From assembly GCA_963693085.1 (NCBI GenBank), contig OY856409.1, positions 239,064,558-239,128,557 on the forward strand: DNA of 64,000 nt, written 5' to 3'. Origin of the DNA: Alisma plantago-aquatica (taxonomy: Eukaryota > Streptophyta > Magnoliopsida > Alismatales > Alismataceae). Each line of letters opens with the position of its first letter. Within the stretch, counting starts at the first letter, position 1. Positions 53,501-59,275 of the stretch are shown here, one piece after another. The notes below the pieces were generated by a model. It was not told the DNA's origin. It saw only the letters and a program-made list of their open reading frames with translations, and ran no database searches. The position numbers and the translations under genes were made by a program.

Positions 53501-55859
53501 CTGGTTACTTGGCGGAGCAAAAAGCAAAATGTTGTTGCCAGATCTAGTGCTGAGGCTGAGTACCGTGCTATAGCTCATACTGCATGCGAGCTTCTGTGGG
53601 TGCAATCTCTTCTGAAAGAACTTGATGTGGGATCTTCTGCTCCTATTCCTATGCACTGTGAGTGTGATAATAAAGCAACTATTTTTATTGTAAATAATCC
53701 TGTCTTTCATGAGCAGACCAAGCACATTGAAGTTGACTGCCACTTCATCAGAGAATCTATTCTGACTGGTCGTATGTGCATTCCTTTTACTCGCTCAGAA
53801 GACCAAATTGCTGATATCTTCACAAAGCTACTGACCAAGAAACATTTCTGCTCTCTTGTGGACAAGTTGGGCATGATTGATATCTATGCTCCAACTTGAG
53901 GGAGGGTGTTAACTAGTGTTTTATTTAAGTTCTTTATATTCTCTTGTTATTTTCCTATTCTACAAGAACCTCTATGTAATTGTTCTCTTTATAAATATAT
54001 GAGGTACACACATTGTGTACCCTAACCCTTAACGTCCACTCAAGATAATTAAATAGTGTATAAAACTACAATGTTAGAAAATGTGTCTACATCACACTTC
54101 GGGAGGCGTGCATCTAGGCATCACAAGGGGGTGTGTCTTTTAACAGCACCTTGAGTTATGTGCATCATAAAGACTTTTATGTATGGGTATAATCCCTTTT
54201 ATGGTCACAATTCTAACTATGGGTCGTTATCAATTTTAGAAGCCTAGTTCCTCTATTTAGGGCTTTACACCATTAATATCTAATTTTCTAAATTGCATAG
54301 GTCTGCGCCTTAAATATACACCTCTCATTGAGGTTTATCTTAAGACTTACTTAAAGGATTAATTATAAAATATTTCTATGTACCTGCTATGTATATAGCC
54401 ATATTACATACTTATTATTGGGTAAGTACTTGTAAGAACAAGAAATTATACGTATATAATATATAAATCTAGTATGATTTTTTTAGAATCGGGCCACCTT
54501 AACAAGTATGGTCAATCAGGGTCATCATGTTGATGGTGCTCATCATCTAAGATAAATCCCAACCGTGTTGGGGTTGGCTACATGGATCCTTCTTCCATAC
54601 AACTCTGGTTGGGATATTATGGGCATTATATAATGGTCATCTATAATATTCTTAAGAGGGTGATATAGAGGACTTCGTTTGTGGGCGTAGCTCACCCTTT
54701 TCAATTTACATTTTACATATGGGAAGACATTTTATACATCAAAATGGTACAGGGGCCAATCATTATCCACAACGAAATATACTCACAGAATGGAGACAAG
54801 CTATAGGAGATGTCTCAAAGTAGTCTACATCAGATTTCTGTGTACCCTTTTACAAACTAGTCCACTCAAGCCTCAACAAATACACTGGGAAAATACTAGA
54901 TGGTGAAATATGCAATGTAAACCACCACTCTTGCATCTAGAACATAGACGGAACGGGCTTCCATGTGCCTTGTGAGCACAAGAATGGACAAACACCTCTT
55001 CTTCCATAGCCTATTTCCACTTTGAATAAGAGAGGGGCTCTGCAAAAATCTTTAAGTGTAGATATAAAGTACAAGGTGGTAATAAAAATACTATAATGTA
55101 CTTCTTTACCACTTACAAGAAAATGATTGCAGAAGAGGTTCTTGCTAACTTAAAGACTGCTGAAGATGGCGTTTGAAGACAATGCAACAACATTTTGTGT
55201 CTTTGTTTTTGGCTACTGGTACAACATCACATAGAGTTCTAGTTGGAGAAGCTAGGGTAGGGGGCAAATGACCTCCCCGCCTCTAGTTGGTCCACAATGG
55301 TTTCTCCTTCATCACTGCCTTGCCTGTGTTTCCTAAAGGGGTTACACAACTGGCTTTTAAGATTTAACTACTTGTACCTCTCCAATTCTAAGGAGCTAAA
55401 TACTCTCTCCACGTGGTAGGGATGGGATATAGTTATATCAGTTTTACCACGGCAAACCTGTTTGTTGTCCTTTGGTTTTTAGACAAATAATCTCTGCCAC
55501 CATATTGTCTTCCACAACTATAGTCTCGATCTCATTTGTTATGGTAAAGACTGGAACCTGGACATGTTGCTATCGTTGTTTGATTTTTTCAACATGTTAA
55601 GTTCCTTGTCCACGTGCAGCATTTTATCCTTTGCATGCTAATTACATAAGATCTCTTCAGGTGTAAAAATCCCGTCAGCATTGTAGTTGAGATGGACAGA
55701 ATATTGAGGCCCCGTGGCTGGGCAATCATCCGCGAGAAGTTGGAAATATTGACTCATTTGGAAACAATTTTGAAGTCTTTGAACTGGGAAATCAGGATGT
55801 CATTTTCTCAGAATAACCAGGGAATTCTTTGTGCACAGAAAACTGACTGGAGGCCATGA
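20449..55859 (+). CDS. PMT28: PMT28-like putative SAM-dependent methyltransferase, C-terminal ~300 codons in five exons
   Basis: The spliced exons (84+175+246+195+199 nt) give one open frame to the stop. Segments match the plant PMT (DUF248 / Methyltransf_29) family: [95 protein letters not shown] and [12 protein letters not shown]. The ILSLRH...LTSSVCWN arrangement, rather than the IWSATPVY type, points to the PMT28 branch. Family members are Golgi type-II membrane proteins thought to methylesterify homogalacturonan (known for some paralogues, inferred here). The N-terminal membrane anchor and SAM-binding exons lie beyond the left edge. All splice sites are GT-AG with compatible phases and there are no frame breaks, so the gene looks functional. 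Introns 20533-45792 and 46649-55660 are packed with transposons. Arg replaces the second-to-last Gly of the RPGGW motif in the last exon. Confidence 0.9.
20738..21288. repeat. Diverged direct duplication of unknown type
   Basis: 20738-20802 and 21215-21288 share GAGTCAA(G/A), CACCAAGT and ATTCATGTC(G/T)TTCCTTCT in order. The intervening sequence includes a TATATATAGG box and an ACAGCCCCCTATACAT segment. It may be an old LTR or other repeat. No termini were found. Confidence 0.35.
21680..22960 (+). pseudogene. Decayed Ty1/copia RT-RNase H region
   Basis: Readable with shifts: [24 protein letters not shown], an EQPPGYES block, IVYV (YVDD degraded), [19 protein letters not shown] (RNase H entry GRLIYLT.TRPD) and a final LGIINI-like pol terminus. 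Many stops are present. A GTGGGCGAG tract at the end may be the polypurine site. The last part is paralogous to 23460-24033. Confidence 0.7.
22961..23459. other. No recognisable feature
   Basis: AT-rich sequence between two decayed copia fragments, probably their LTR remains. A short (CA)n run lies at about 23185. Confidence 0.4.
23460..24033 (+). pseudogene. Second decayed copia RNase H fragment, paralogue of 22230-22790
   Basis: Shows [39 protein letters not shown] and [15 protein letters not shown] in broken frames. Clear nucleotide similarity to 22230-22790 suggests two copies of one family or a segmental duplication. It ends abruptly inside the RNase H domain. Confidence 0.7.
24034..24206 (+). 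repeat. Isolated copia-type LTR fragment plus primer-binding site
   Basis: TGTAGAGTTATTAG...TTTCCACA (24034-24194) has a CCTATATATAGGAG box and is followed at once by TGGTATCAGAGA, a tRNA-Met-type primer site. Its internal region and partner LTR are missing. The general design resembles the 16132-19207 LTR, but the sequence is diverged. Confidence 0.6.
24224..24891 (+). pseudogene. RTE-type LINE reverse transcriptase fragment (5' part)
   Basis: Contains the plant RTE-clade RT series: DNQFGFMP, a degraded [43 protein letters not shown] (from LHQGS), [11 protein letters not shown] (catalytic FADD altered to FPDD) and SKTDYM. There are at least two frame breaks. It stops at the hAT-A insertion (TSD GTTGAAAT, 24884-24891) and resumes at 32235-32242. 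Confidence 0.8.
25261..25265. repeat. Target-site duplication CATAC of Copia-1 (left copy)
   Basis: Exactly repeated at 31791-31795. Confidence 0.9.
25266..25420 (+). repeat. Copia-1 5' LTR
   Basis: TGTTACATTATATATTTCC...GTTTTTCACA, with a TATATATGAGGG box near the end. Confidence 0.92.
25421..25436 (+). promoter_or_regulatory. Copia-1 primer-binding site
   Basis: TGGTATCAGAGCGGGA abuts the LTR (tRNA-Met initiator type). Confidence 0.92.
25927..26722 (+). pseudogene. Copia-1 gag remnant
   Basis: Opens at ATG 25927 with [20 protein letters not shown], then [13 protein letters not shown] typical of copia gag (UBN2 / Retrotran_gag_2 type), then TWILNN and LLRLPTAK. An in-frame TAG (26226) follows, a second open block (MWDQL...LSGLP) ends at a TAA (26464), and a Gly/Arg/Pro-rich tract precedes another shift. 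Copia-2 carries the same gag type at 49662. No functional product is expected. Confidence 0.85.
27607..29063. mobile_element. hAT-B, hAT-like non-autonomous element (1457 bp), TSD GTATGGGG
   Basis: Perfect 8-bp duplications GTATGGGG at 27599-27606 and 29064-29071 interrupt the DVWGP codons of the Copia-1 integrase. Ends are CAATGTTCAAAATTTCG and, on the other strand, CAAGGAAGAAAATGTCCG, a weak inverted repeat. Both subterminal 250-bp stretches are dense in TTTCGACGAAA/AATTTCG words. The centre is AT-rich and hosts hAT-C. No transposase frame is present. Confidence 0.8.
28540..28768. mobile_element. hAT-C, 229-bp hAT-like MITE, TSD ATTTCTCC
   Basis: Starts TAGGCCTGGCAATTTTCGAC and its other end reads TAGGGCTAGCAATCGGG on the complement. 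It is flanked by ATTTCTCC at 28532-28539 and 28769-28776. The interior has many GACCCGAAA words. The TAGGG.TGGCAA..GGGT end type is common among plant hAT MITEs (general knowledge). It is nested inside hAT-B. Confidence 0.82.
31627..31635 (+). promoter_or_regulatory. Copia-1 polypurine tract
   Basis: GAGGGGGAG overlaps the pol stop codon and abuts the 3' LTR. Confidence 0.92.
31636..31790 (+). repeat. Copia-1 3' LTR
   Basis: 155 bp. By eye it differs from the 5' LTR at two sites (ACATTGCC/ACATAGCC and GGACTTCT/GGACCTCT). TSD CATAC follows. Confidence 0.92.
32235..32404 (+). pseudogene. RTE LINE fragment, continuation after hAT-A copy 1
   Basis: Reads [30 protein letters not shown] and a degraded [11 protein letters not shown], the region downstream of the RTE RT catalytic box. 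It is cut by hAT-A copy 2 (TSD GTAATGAG, 32397-32404). Confidence 0.75.
32405..33153 (+). mobile_element. hAT-A copy 2 (749 bp), TSD GTAATGAG
   Basis: Begins CAGTGAATTAAAAAACGGCC and ends CTTTCTGATACCTTA, flanked by GTAATGAG at 32397-32404 and 33154-33161. It shares with copy 1 the CCGCTTAATCG, CGCCCGCTTTTT.CCCGC and CGCTTACCGCTT..GGTTACA.GGTGCTGTCC blocks. This is a full non-autonomous member without a nested insert. Confidence 0.85.
33162..33693. other. No gene; fragmentary repeats
   Basis: A CTAGGGATGGGCATC start at about 33299, with GTCGGGTC nearby, resembles the left end of a hAT MITE. No matching right end or TSD was found. Confidence 0.35.
33694..34853. mobile_element. Putative TIR element (about 1.16 kb)
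   Basis: The left end TAAGGTGAGCATCAACCGAG and the complement of the right end AAGGGTGAGCATCAAATTGG form imperfect inverted repeats. TGTATACA and TGTATATA flank them as an imperfect 8-bp duplication. The interior contains CCCGACC-type words and no coding region. Confidence 0.5.
34854..35617. other. AT-rich intron sequence, nothing recognised
   Basis: No termini, coding similarity or tandem repeat. Ends in the GATCC target site (35618-35622) of Copia-3. Confidence 0.5.
35623..37862 (+). repeat. Copia-3 5' LTR (2240 bp)
   Basis: TGTTGGTATGTATG...CATAACCCCACA. It carries a palindrome array at 36811-37205 just upstream of a CCTATATATATAGGGG promoter-like box at about 37300. Confidence 0.95.
36811..37205. 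repeat. Array of about twelve AACCGATCGGTTCA palindromes (5' LTR)
   Basis: Variants GAACCGATCGGTTCA, GAACCGGTCGGCTCA and ACGACCGGTTCA occur mostly in pairs facing each other with 3-6-bp gaps, separated by longer spacers. The word is self-complementary. The array lies about 100 bp upstream of the TATA-like box. Identical array at 43819-44213 in the 3' LTR. Confidence 0.92.
37864..37876 (+). promoter_or_regulatory. Copia-3 primer-binding site
   Basis: TGGTATCAGAGCC, one base after the LTR end. Confidence 0.92.
37877..39225 (+). other. Copia-3 untranslated leader with a second palindrome cluster
   Basis: No reading frame is supported. Between about 38303 and 38490 there are more GATCGGTT/ACCGATCGG words (GACGATCGGTTCAAGG, GTGAACCGATCGGCTGG and others), like those in the LTR. 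A BARE-type gag would usually begin near the end of this stretch. Confidence 0.7.
39226..42555 (+). CDS. Copia-3 gag-remnant/pol polyprotein, 1109 aa, intact frame
   Basis: The frame opens at 39226. The Met at 39247 is the likelier start. Residues about 18-40 retain [18 protein letters not shown], a gag N-terminal signature. The remaining gag, including the CCHC knuckle, is missing. Protease DTGC is at about 111, and the integrase HHCC (LGHINEKR...CESC) at about 245-280. The DDE triad is seen as HTDVCGP (about 306), RSDRGGEY (about 369) and VSERRN (about 405). RT runs from KWVFKKK to the catalytic YVDD (about 800). RNase H spans about 970-1060 ([22 protein letters not shown]), and the frame ends near DPLTKALS. 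All key catalytic residues are present. Lack of gag means particles must come from a relative (inference). Confidence 0.92.
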   Translation: MQIFSCRMAKESSFKMGKLIENKFHNWLRTVGSVLHNPDIPGDLESTLCTLNALVKKKIGKGEKCSLAKPISSTWRGWKEQWKKKSEIEISTSGVYVIENNFTTSSSWVLDTGCGSHICSNVKDLKRSRPLGKGEVELRVANGARVAAGAVGTYELTLPSGLIIELKNCYYVPAINRNTISVSCLDKDGFEFLIKNGKCSISKDGIFYGSAPMSYGLYLIDLETSVYNVNTKKQKLNDSNETYLWHCRLGHINEKRISRLHKDGYLDSFDYESIETCESCLLGKMTKTPFSGKGERASDLLGLIHTDVCGPFRTNARGGYQYFITFTDDFSRYGYVYLMKHKSETLERFKDFMNEVQNQLGKSIKALRSDRGGEYLSQEFEDLLRARGIVSQWTPPGTPHHNGVSERRNRTLLDMVRSMMSFADLPISFWGYALETAAFTLNRVPSKSVQKTPYEIWTGKRPDLSFLKIWGCEAYVRKMFPDKLGPKSDKCYFVGYPKETRGYYLYHPTDNKVFVARTAVFLEKEFISKGSSGRKIELEEVQAQQENNEPVDVPEENRDSQGVVESQSPQVTQGPRRSSRTRLEPERFGYLVTQEGGELIIDDDPTTYVEAMEGPDSEKWLEAMRSEMESMYSNKVWTLVEPPEGVKPIGCKWVFKKKTDMDGNVQTYKGRLVAKGFRQIQGVDYDETFSPVAMIKSIRIMLAIAAYYDYEIWQMDVKTAFLNGNIHEDVYMTQPEGFVDPKNANKVCKLQRSIYGLKQASRSWNLRFDEEVKVFGFIQNEDEPCVYKKVSGSSTTFLILYVDDILLMGNDVLALEKVKTWLGKTFSMKDLGEASYILGIKIYRDRSRKLLGLSQSTYIDKVLKRFSMENSKRGNVPMLHGVTVSRAQCPQSCEERECMNGIPYASAIGSIMYAMLCTRPDVSYALSMTSRYQSDPGDAHWTAVKNILKYLRRTKDQFLVYGGEEELVVKGYTDASFQTDKDDYRSQSGFVFCLNNGAVRWKSSKQETVADSTTEAEYIAASHAAKEAVWIRKFISELGVVPSSCDAIELYCDNNGAIAQAKEPRSHQRSKHILRRFHLIREIVQRGDVKICKVPTEDNIADPLTKALS
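42620..42628 (+). promoter_or_regulatory. Copia-3 polypurine tract
   Basis: AAGTGGGAG two bases before the 3' LTR. Confidence 0.8.
42631..44872 (+). repeat. Copia-3 3' LTR (2242 bp)
   Basis: Collinear with 35623-37862, ending CATAACCCTACA, with a slightly longer T run near 44830. TSD GATCC at 44873-44877. Confidence 0.95.
43819..44213. repeat. AACCGATCGGTTCA array (3' LTR)
   Basis: Same dozen motifs in the same order as 36811-37205. No unit has been gained or lost, unlike the Athila-like LTR array. Confidence 0.92.
44907..45190. repeat. Tandem duplication, two units of about 146 bp
   Basis: Units start at CCCCTAACAT in 44907 and 45053. Both run through TAATGAATGTATTGTTGA, GGAAAATATAAA and GGAAGGACATT(T/C)ACAGCTG to ATCAGCTGGTAGGT. 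Diverged by perhaps 10-15 percent. Intron sequence. Confidence 0.8.
45191..45792 (+). other. 3' end of the 25-kb intron, no other feature
   Basis: Ends in a strongly pyrimidine-rich stretch and TTTTCTTAG acceptor. Confidence 0.6.
45793..45967 (+). CDS. PMT28: PMT28-like exon B
   Basis: Codes [19 protein letters not shown] through [10 protein letters not shown] to DAAW. The first codon is completed by the G of exon A. Ends TG|GTATGC and shares Trp with exon C. Confidence 0.93.
46041..46286 (+). CDS. PMT28: PMT28-like exon C
   Basis: A 73-bp intron (45968-46040) precedes it. It encodes [22 protein letters not shown] and [12 protein letters not shown], the start of the second SAM-fold motif. 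Ends GG|GTAAGT, a strong donor. Confidence 0.95.
46454..46648 (+). CDS. PMT28: PMT28-like exon D
   Basis: Follows a 167-bp intron (46287-46453, CACAG acceptor). It encodes [38 protein letters not shown] and [16 protein letters not shown]. Ends AACAG|GTACC, phase 2. Confidence 0.95.
47620..47711 (+). pseudogene. Decayed copia RNase H fragment, left part
   Basis: Reads [20 protein letters not shown] and then FDPD up to the hAT-A insertion. It continues at 48574. Confidence 0.6.
47712..48573 (-). mobile_element. hAT-A copy 3 (862 bp, reverse), TSD ATCCTGAT
   Basis: Ends CAATGTTTTAAGAATGG and (complement) CAGTGAATTGAAAACTGG form imperfect TIRs between perfect 8-bp ATCCTGAT copies (47704-47711, 48574-48581). 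AAGCGG-type words crowd both ends, matching CCGCTTAA of the other copies in opposite orientation. Joining the flanks restores the [13 protein letters not shown] copia reading. No transposase. Confidence 0.88.
48574..49010 (+). pseudogene. Decayed copia RNase H fragment, right part
   Basis: Shows [11 protein letters not shown], a degraded [20 protein letters not shown] (from [14 protein letters not shown]) and [11 protein letters not shown], then a TTAGGGGGCAA polypurine remnant. Many stops. It is older than the adjacent Copia-2. Confidence 0.7.
49047..49051. repeat. Target-site duplication TAATT of Copia-2 (left copy)
   Basis: Repeated at 54046-54050. Confidence 0.75.
49052..49190 (+). repeat. 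Copia-2 5' LTR (139 bp)
   Basis: TGTTAACTAGTG...CCACTCAAGA. The expected final CA is mutated in both LTRs. Confidence 0.85.
49662..53899 (+). pseudogene. Copia-2 gag-pol remnant
   Basis: [20 protein letters not shown] opens a gag block that ends in a stop near 49980. The zinc knuckle [12 protein letters not shown] is at about 50480-50520. The protease reads DCRAS in place of DSGAS, losing the catalytic triplet. Integrase blocks HADVWGP and LRTDNALEF are split by stops. RT has [11 protein letters not shown] and YVDDIIL in separate frames. The last 287 codons (53036-53899) are open and cover RNase H with SSAEAEY and [11 protein letters not shown] to MIDIYAPT. It shares its gag and pol type with Copia-1, but is more decayed. 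Confidence 0.88.
53898..53906 (+). promoter_or_regulatory. Copia-2 polypurine tract
   Basis: GAGGGAGGG overlaps the pol stop and abuts the 3' LTR. Confidence 0.85.
53907..54045 (+). repeat. Copia-2 3' LTR (139 bp)
   Basis: Pairs with 49052-49190. TSD TAATT follows. Confidence 0.85.
54553..54690 (+). repeat. RTE/SINE-type 3' tail remnant
   Basis: Contains the phrase ATAAATCCCAACCGTGTTGG followed by GGTTGGCTACATGGATCC, characteristic of plant SINE and RTE 3' regions (general knowledge). No clear A-tail or TSD remains, so the limits are approximate. Confidence 0.5.
54691..55660 (+). other. 3' part of the second large intron, nothing further recognised
   Basis: No coding similarity or termini. 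Ends in TTACATAAGATCTCTTCAG before exon E. Confidence 0.5.
55661..55859 (+). CDS. PMT28: PMT28-like terminal exon E
   Basis: Joins AAC AG|G of exon D and encodes [20 protein letters not shown], the WEIRMSF block and [12 protein letters not shown], then TGA at 55857-55859. The family motif is RPGGW. Here CGT (Arg) stands where GGT is expected, a single-base change from Gly. Confidence 0.95.
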
Positions 55860-56280
55860 TTATCAAAAACCAATTTTTCTTGAAAGAAAGTTAATTCCTG
55901 CTTTCGTCTTGTATACTTTCGCCTGCCTCATTAAAAAACGATTAAATTTGTAAAGTTTGCACGACTGTACATACCGGAAGCTCAGGGCAACCACATTCTC
56001 CGGCAAATTATGGTGTATATTAGAGAGATTTCCATTCTTGTAAAGCATTCAATGCTGTCTTCTGTCAGATTTGATTCATGCAGGCTAAGCAAATGATTCC
56101 ACTCAAGGATCAGCTGCCTTGTTGAGTTGTTGTACAGTTTGTACCTTGTGAATTAGAAGGAAAAGCAGTAATGTTTTCTTCTCGAAATTTCTTGTTGGTA
56201 AATATCCATATCATTTGTTGTTGATTGAAGAGCTCATCCTAGTGAGCTCCTTAATAATTCAGGCCAGTGAATTGCTGCTT
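55860..56280 (+). other. Putative 3' UTR of the PMT28-like gene
   Basis: T-rich sequence after the stop without coding potential or transposon ends. The polyadenylation site cannot be fixed by eye. Confidence 0.4.
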
Positions 56281-57220
56281 AACTTTCAATTTGTGAACGC
56301 CAATCAGCGGCATGAGTCGTCTGTTTTGCATCCCTGGCTCGATTGGCATGCATCATCTGTATGCATCCCAAGCTCCAGTTATTTATAGAAGCAATGTTGT
56401 TGTATATGATTCCAAAGCAAAAAAAACTCCTGGTACTCGTTGCATTGTAAAGGATGTGGCTTCAAGTCACCGTTTTCACCGTCGTGTGGGAAACTCTTTC
56501 TCTATTTTTAGTTGGTTTATTGTATTTGTATATTCACAAGGTTACGTCCATGCCATTATTGATATTATGGAATTAGAGGAAGCACCTATATTGGATTAGT
56601 ACAATATATTCCATCAATGGAGCAACAAAGTTATCGTGGAAAATAACATGTGTATTGTATTTCTTATCGGAAACCCCCCTCATATTCAAGAGTGGAGGCA
56701 TTGTACACGGAAGCAGACATAACCTCAATGAGCTAAGACAATCGGACTCATATAACAAATGAACCTATTAGTTAATAATATTTTTAACATCTAACAGTTA
56801 TTTTTCGTGCAAGAAATCATCCATATTAGAAATTAATATGCTATGTTTCTTTCATAAATATGAGATGTTAGTCAAAAGGATATGATATTAGTTGAAGAAG
56901 CTTCGAAGTTTACATATCTGACGCGAAGTCATACTGGGGATTGTTTTTCTTCTTGTCTGCCTTTTTCTTAAATGCTTACATAGTGTGGCCTGCCTGTTGC
57001 CAATGCCACCTGCCACTGGATCACCGTCACTGTATGGAAACCCTGCTGAATTAGGATTTTGTGGGATAAGGAGTCCCAGGTATACTCACTCCGAACTAGA
57101 AAATCACAGTAGGGGGGGTTGAGTTAGATGAGTCGTCGTCGAAGTTGATACTCAATGATTAAAATATTTTTATTTTACCAATTAACAAAAATCAGATTAT
57201 GTAGCGAAAGATATATCTAT
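56281..57220. other. Intergenic, no supported feature
   Basis: A 95-codon open frame at 56312-56599 has no recognisable domain. A GGGGGGGTTGAGTTAGATGA stretch at 57113 recalls the start of the LTR at 61365, but lacks a partner. Confidence 0.4.
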
Positions 57221-57229
57221 TTTCTTAGC

Positions 57230-57780
57230 TTATCAAAATTTGAACTAAAACATAAGTAACTAACAATTACAAAAAGAAAAAGAGAGTATCAAAATAGCGA
57301 GAGCGCTCCATACACCACATCAACATTGCTCTTAAAAAAAAATACTTAAAGTATGAAAAGAACACAATACACAGAAAAGTTAAGAATGTCTTATGTACAT
57401 TTCCTCCTTCTTTCTTTACTTATTAATAAAAAATATTTAATGTTTCACAACTAAAATTAGGCGCCCTTACATATTTTTCATTTTTGGAAAAAATCGAGCA
57501 CCAATCAACAATAAATAACATATATTAAAAACATAATGCATATCTTCTTCTCGAAAATTGAAACAAAAATCTTAGTAACAAGTAAAAAGAGAAAAAGAGA
57601 ATACTAAGATAACCAGAGCTCTTCGTAAGCCATATCAGTATTGCTCTTTAAAAAGCCCTCTATACTAAAATATAAAAACAACAAACAACTGAAAAAGTAA
57701 AAAAAACTTCCATTTTCCTTGTTTTCCTTTAGTCCTTAATAATTTTATTTTTAAATGTACAAGCTTCACCACAATTTGTT
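57230..57780. repeat. Diverged direct duplication, offset about 310 bp
   Basis: Shared order in both halves: GAAAAAGAGA(G/A)TA, CCAGAGC- or GAGAGCGCTC-like, CATATCA(G/A)TATTGCTCTT-like, then ACTTCC/TTTCCTCC and a TTATTAATAA-like tract. Identity is moderate. Possibly an intron-like or LTR-derived repeat. Confidence 0.45.
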
Positions 57781-58227
57781 GCCTTCACTTTTATATGATT
57801 GAAATAGTCTAAATCAATAATACAATGGCACTAAAATAAAAGAGTTAATAAAAAAATTGTAAATGACGACTATAGTTAGACACTTTAACTTTTTATTTGG
57901 ATAAAAATAATGTGGTAATGGAGAATAGAACCCAAGTCAACAAGTACAAATCAGCACTAAGATACCACCTACATTACGAAGCCCACATCTTAACTTGTGA
58001 CACATTGTTGCTATATTTAATTCTGCAGGACCTAGCGGCAAAAAATTGACTATCCCGTCAGTCGAACCTGGGATACATGTACACAAGGTAAGCGACATAT
58101 ACCAACTGTGGTAATGCTACTTTTTGCTTATAGAAGATATAAAAAAGTATTAGTACCAGTACTTTTTTCTAAATATACATACATGCGTGCTTTATATATG
58201 TGTGCTTTATATATATGATTTTAGATT
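57781..58227. other. No gene; probably interior of a decayed TIR element
   Basis: AT-rich sequence. It precedes the G run and TIR-like end at 58228-58275. No left terminus was identified. Confidence 0.35.
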
Positions 58228-58275
58228 GGGGGGGGGGGGGGGCTAGAGCTCCGACAACCCCTGGATACGCCCCTG
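58228..58275. mobile_element. Right end of a hAT/CACTA-like element (TIR-like CAGGGGCGTATCCAGGGG) behind a 15-G run
   Basis: A run of fifteen G (58228-58242) is followed by CTAGAGCTCCGACAACCCCT and GGATACGCCCCTG. The complement begins CAGGGGCGTATCCAGGGG, a common terminus of plant TIR elements. No left end was found. Confidence 0.4.
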
Positions 58276-59139
58276 ACAGGAAGCGATGACTGTGGGTTGA
58301 AGGAGAGTTTGGTTTGAAGAAGACGAAGCAAGTGCAGTGAGACGTACATATAACACAAGAAGAAAGACTAGCATCGAGTCTGGTGATTTCTTAGTTCGAC
58401 ACATCGTTTCAGTCATATCCATGGCCAAGACTTTTACCTTGATTTTACCCTATGAATCAATTTTTATTGATGTATCTGTTGACTATATAAAAGATGTGTT
58501 CATGTATACTTGATTAGCTAAACTGTCATGATAAAACTAAGTCTAAGACTAAAGAAAGATCCATACTCTAACATGTTAATGATCGTGTGAAACCTTTTAT
58601 TTTATCTTATAATTTATTGTGTTAAGATAATTGCTGCCCTTGAACACATTGATCAAGTTAGAGTCTAAATATATTGAATGTCCTTCCTAATCTCATGGTA
58701 CATATATATGCTTTCAATTAGATTTATGACTCCATTATGGTGTTCTTAATCATGATCTACGGTAAGAAAGAATGCTGATTTTGTTAATCTAAATCAAAGA
58801 TATGTACTACCCACTACACACTAACTATCTCATAAGGATCATAATTATCCTAAAAGAAAAATGACCACATATAGGTATAACGCCTACCTAAGAAGGGAAT
58901 ATAATTACTATATTAAAGGTTATGTTGACATGGACTATGTCACTCTTTTGCAGAAAATATATAGTAGGAAATTAGTGGTAATGAAAATTAAACAAATCAA
59001 TTATTGACGTCCATCCCATGATACCAACATGCCACTTTGTGAAAATTATACCTAATCTTGGGTAATAAAATCTAGAAGCTTTTCCCACTTTGGATTGACT
59101 GAAATATCTAGGTGACAAAATCCATAGGTTGACTGATTA
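58276..59139. other. Intergenic, nothing recognised
   Basis: AT-rich, no coding similarity. Confidence 0.45.
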
Positions 59140-59143
59140 ATTA

Positions 59144-59275
59144 CTGCACCCTTTTGGTGTGACTGCAACCTCGTATTGACTATCTACTGACAACACCTCG
59201 TGGTGACTGCACCCTCGTGGTGTGACTGCAACCTCGTGTTGACTGATTGTTGACTGTAGCCTCATGGTAACTACT
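59144..59275. repeat. Short tandem-like repeats TGACTGCA(A/C)CCTCGTGG
   Basis: Five to six variants of (G)TGACTGCAACCTCGTGTTG, TGACTGCACCCTCGTGGTG and TGTAGCCTCATGGT occur in about 130 bp with irregular spacing. Confidence 0.7.

Larger units (their letters stand above)
49052..54045 (+). mobile_element. Copia-2, defective Ty1/copia element (4994 bp)
   Basis: LTRs 49052-49190 and 53907-54045 differ at about four of 139 positions. A GC-rich leader (49200-49660), gag at 49662, zinc knuckle, protease, integrase, RT and RNase H follow in the Copia-1 order and are clearly related to Copia-1 in sequence. The primer-binding site is eroded (TAAAACCAGAGC). Multiple stops. Sense orientation to the PMT28-like gene. 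Confidence 0.9.
46649..55660 (+). other. 9.0-kb intron of the PMT28-like gene, transposon-filled
   Basis: GTACCT donor to ATCTCTTCAG acceptor, phase consistent. 46649-47619 shows nothing recognisable. The remainder holds a decayed copia fragment with hAT-A copy 3, then Copia-2 and an RTE/SINE-like tail. Confidence 0.85.

Noticed and set aside
56312..56599. 95-codon open frame downstream of the PMT28-like gene
   Set aside because: No recognisable domain, no supporting context. Likely UTR or intergenic.
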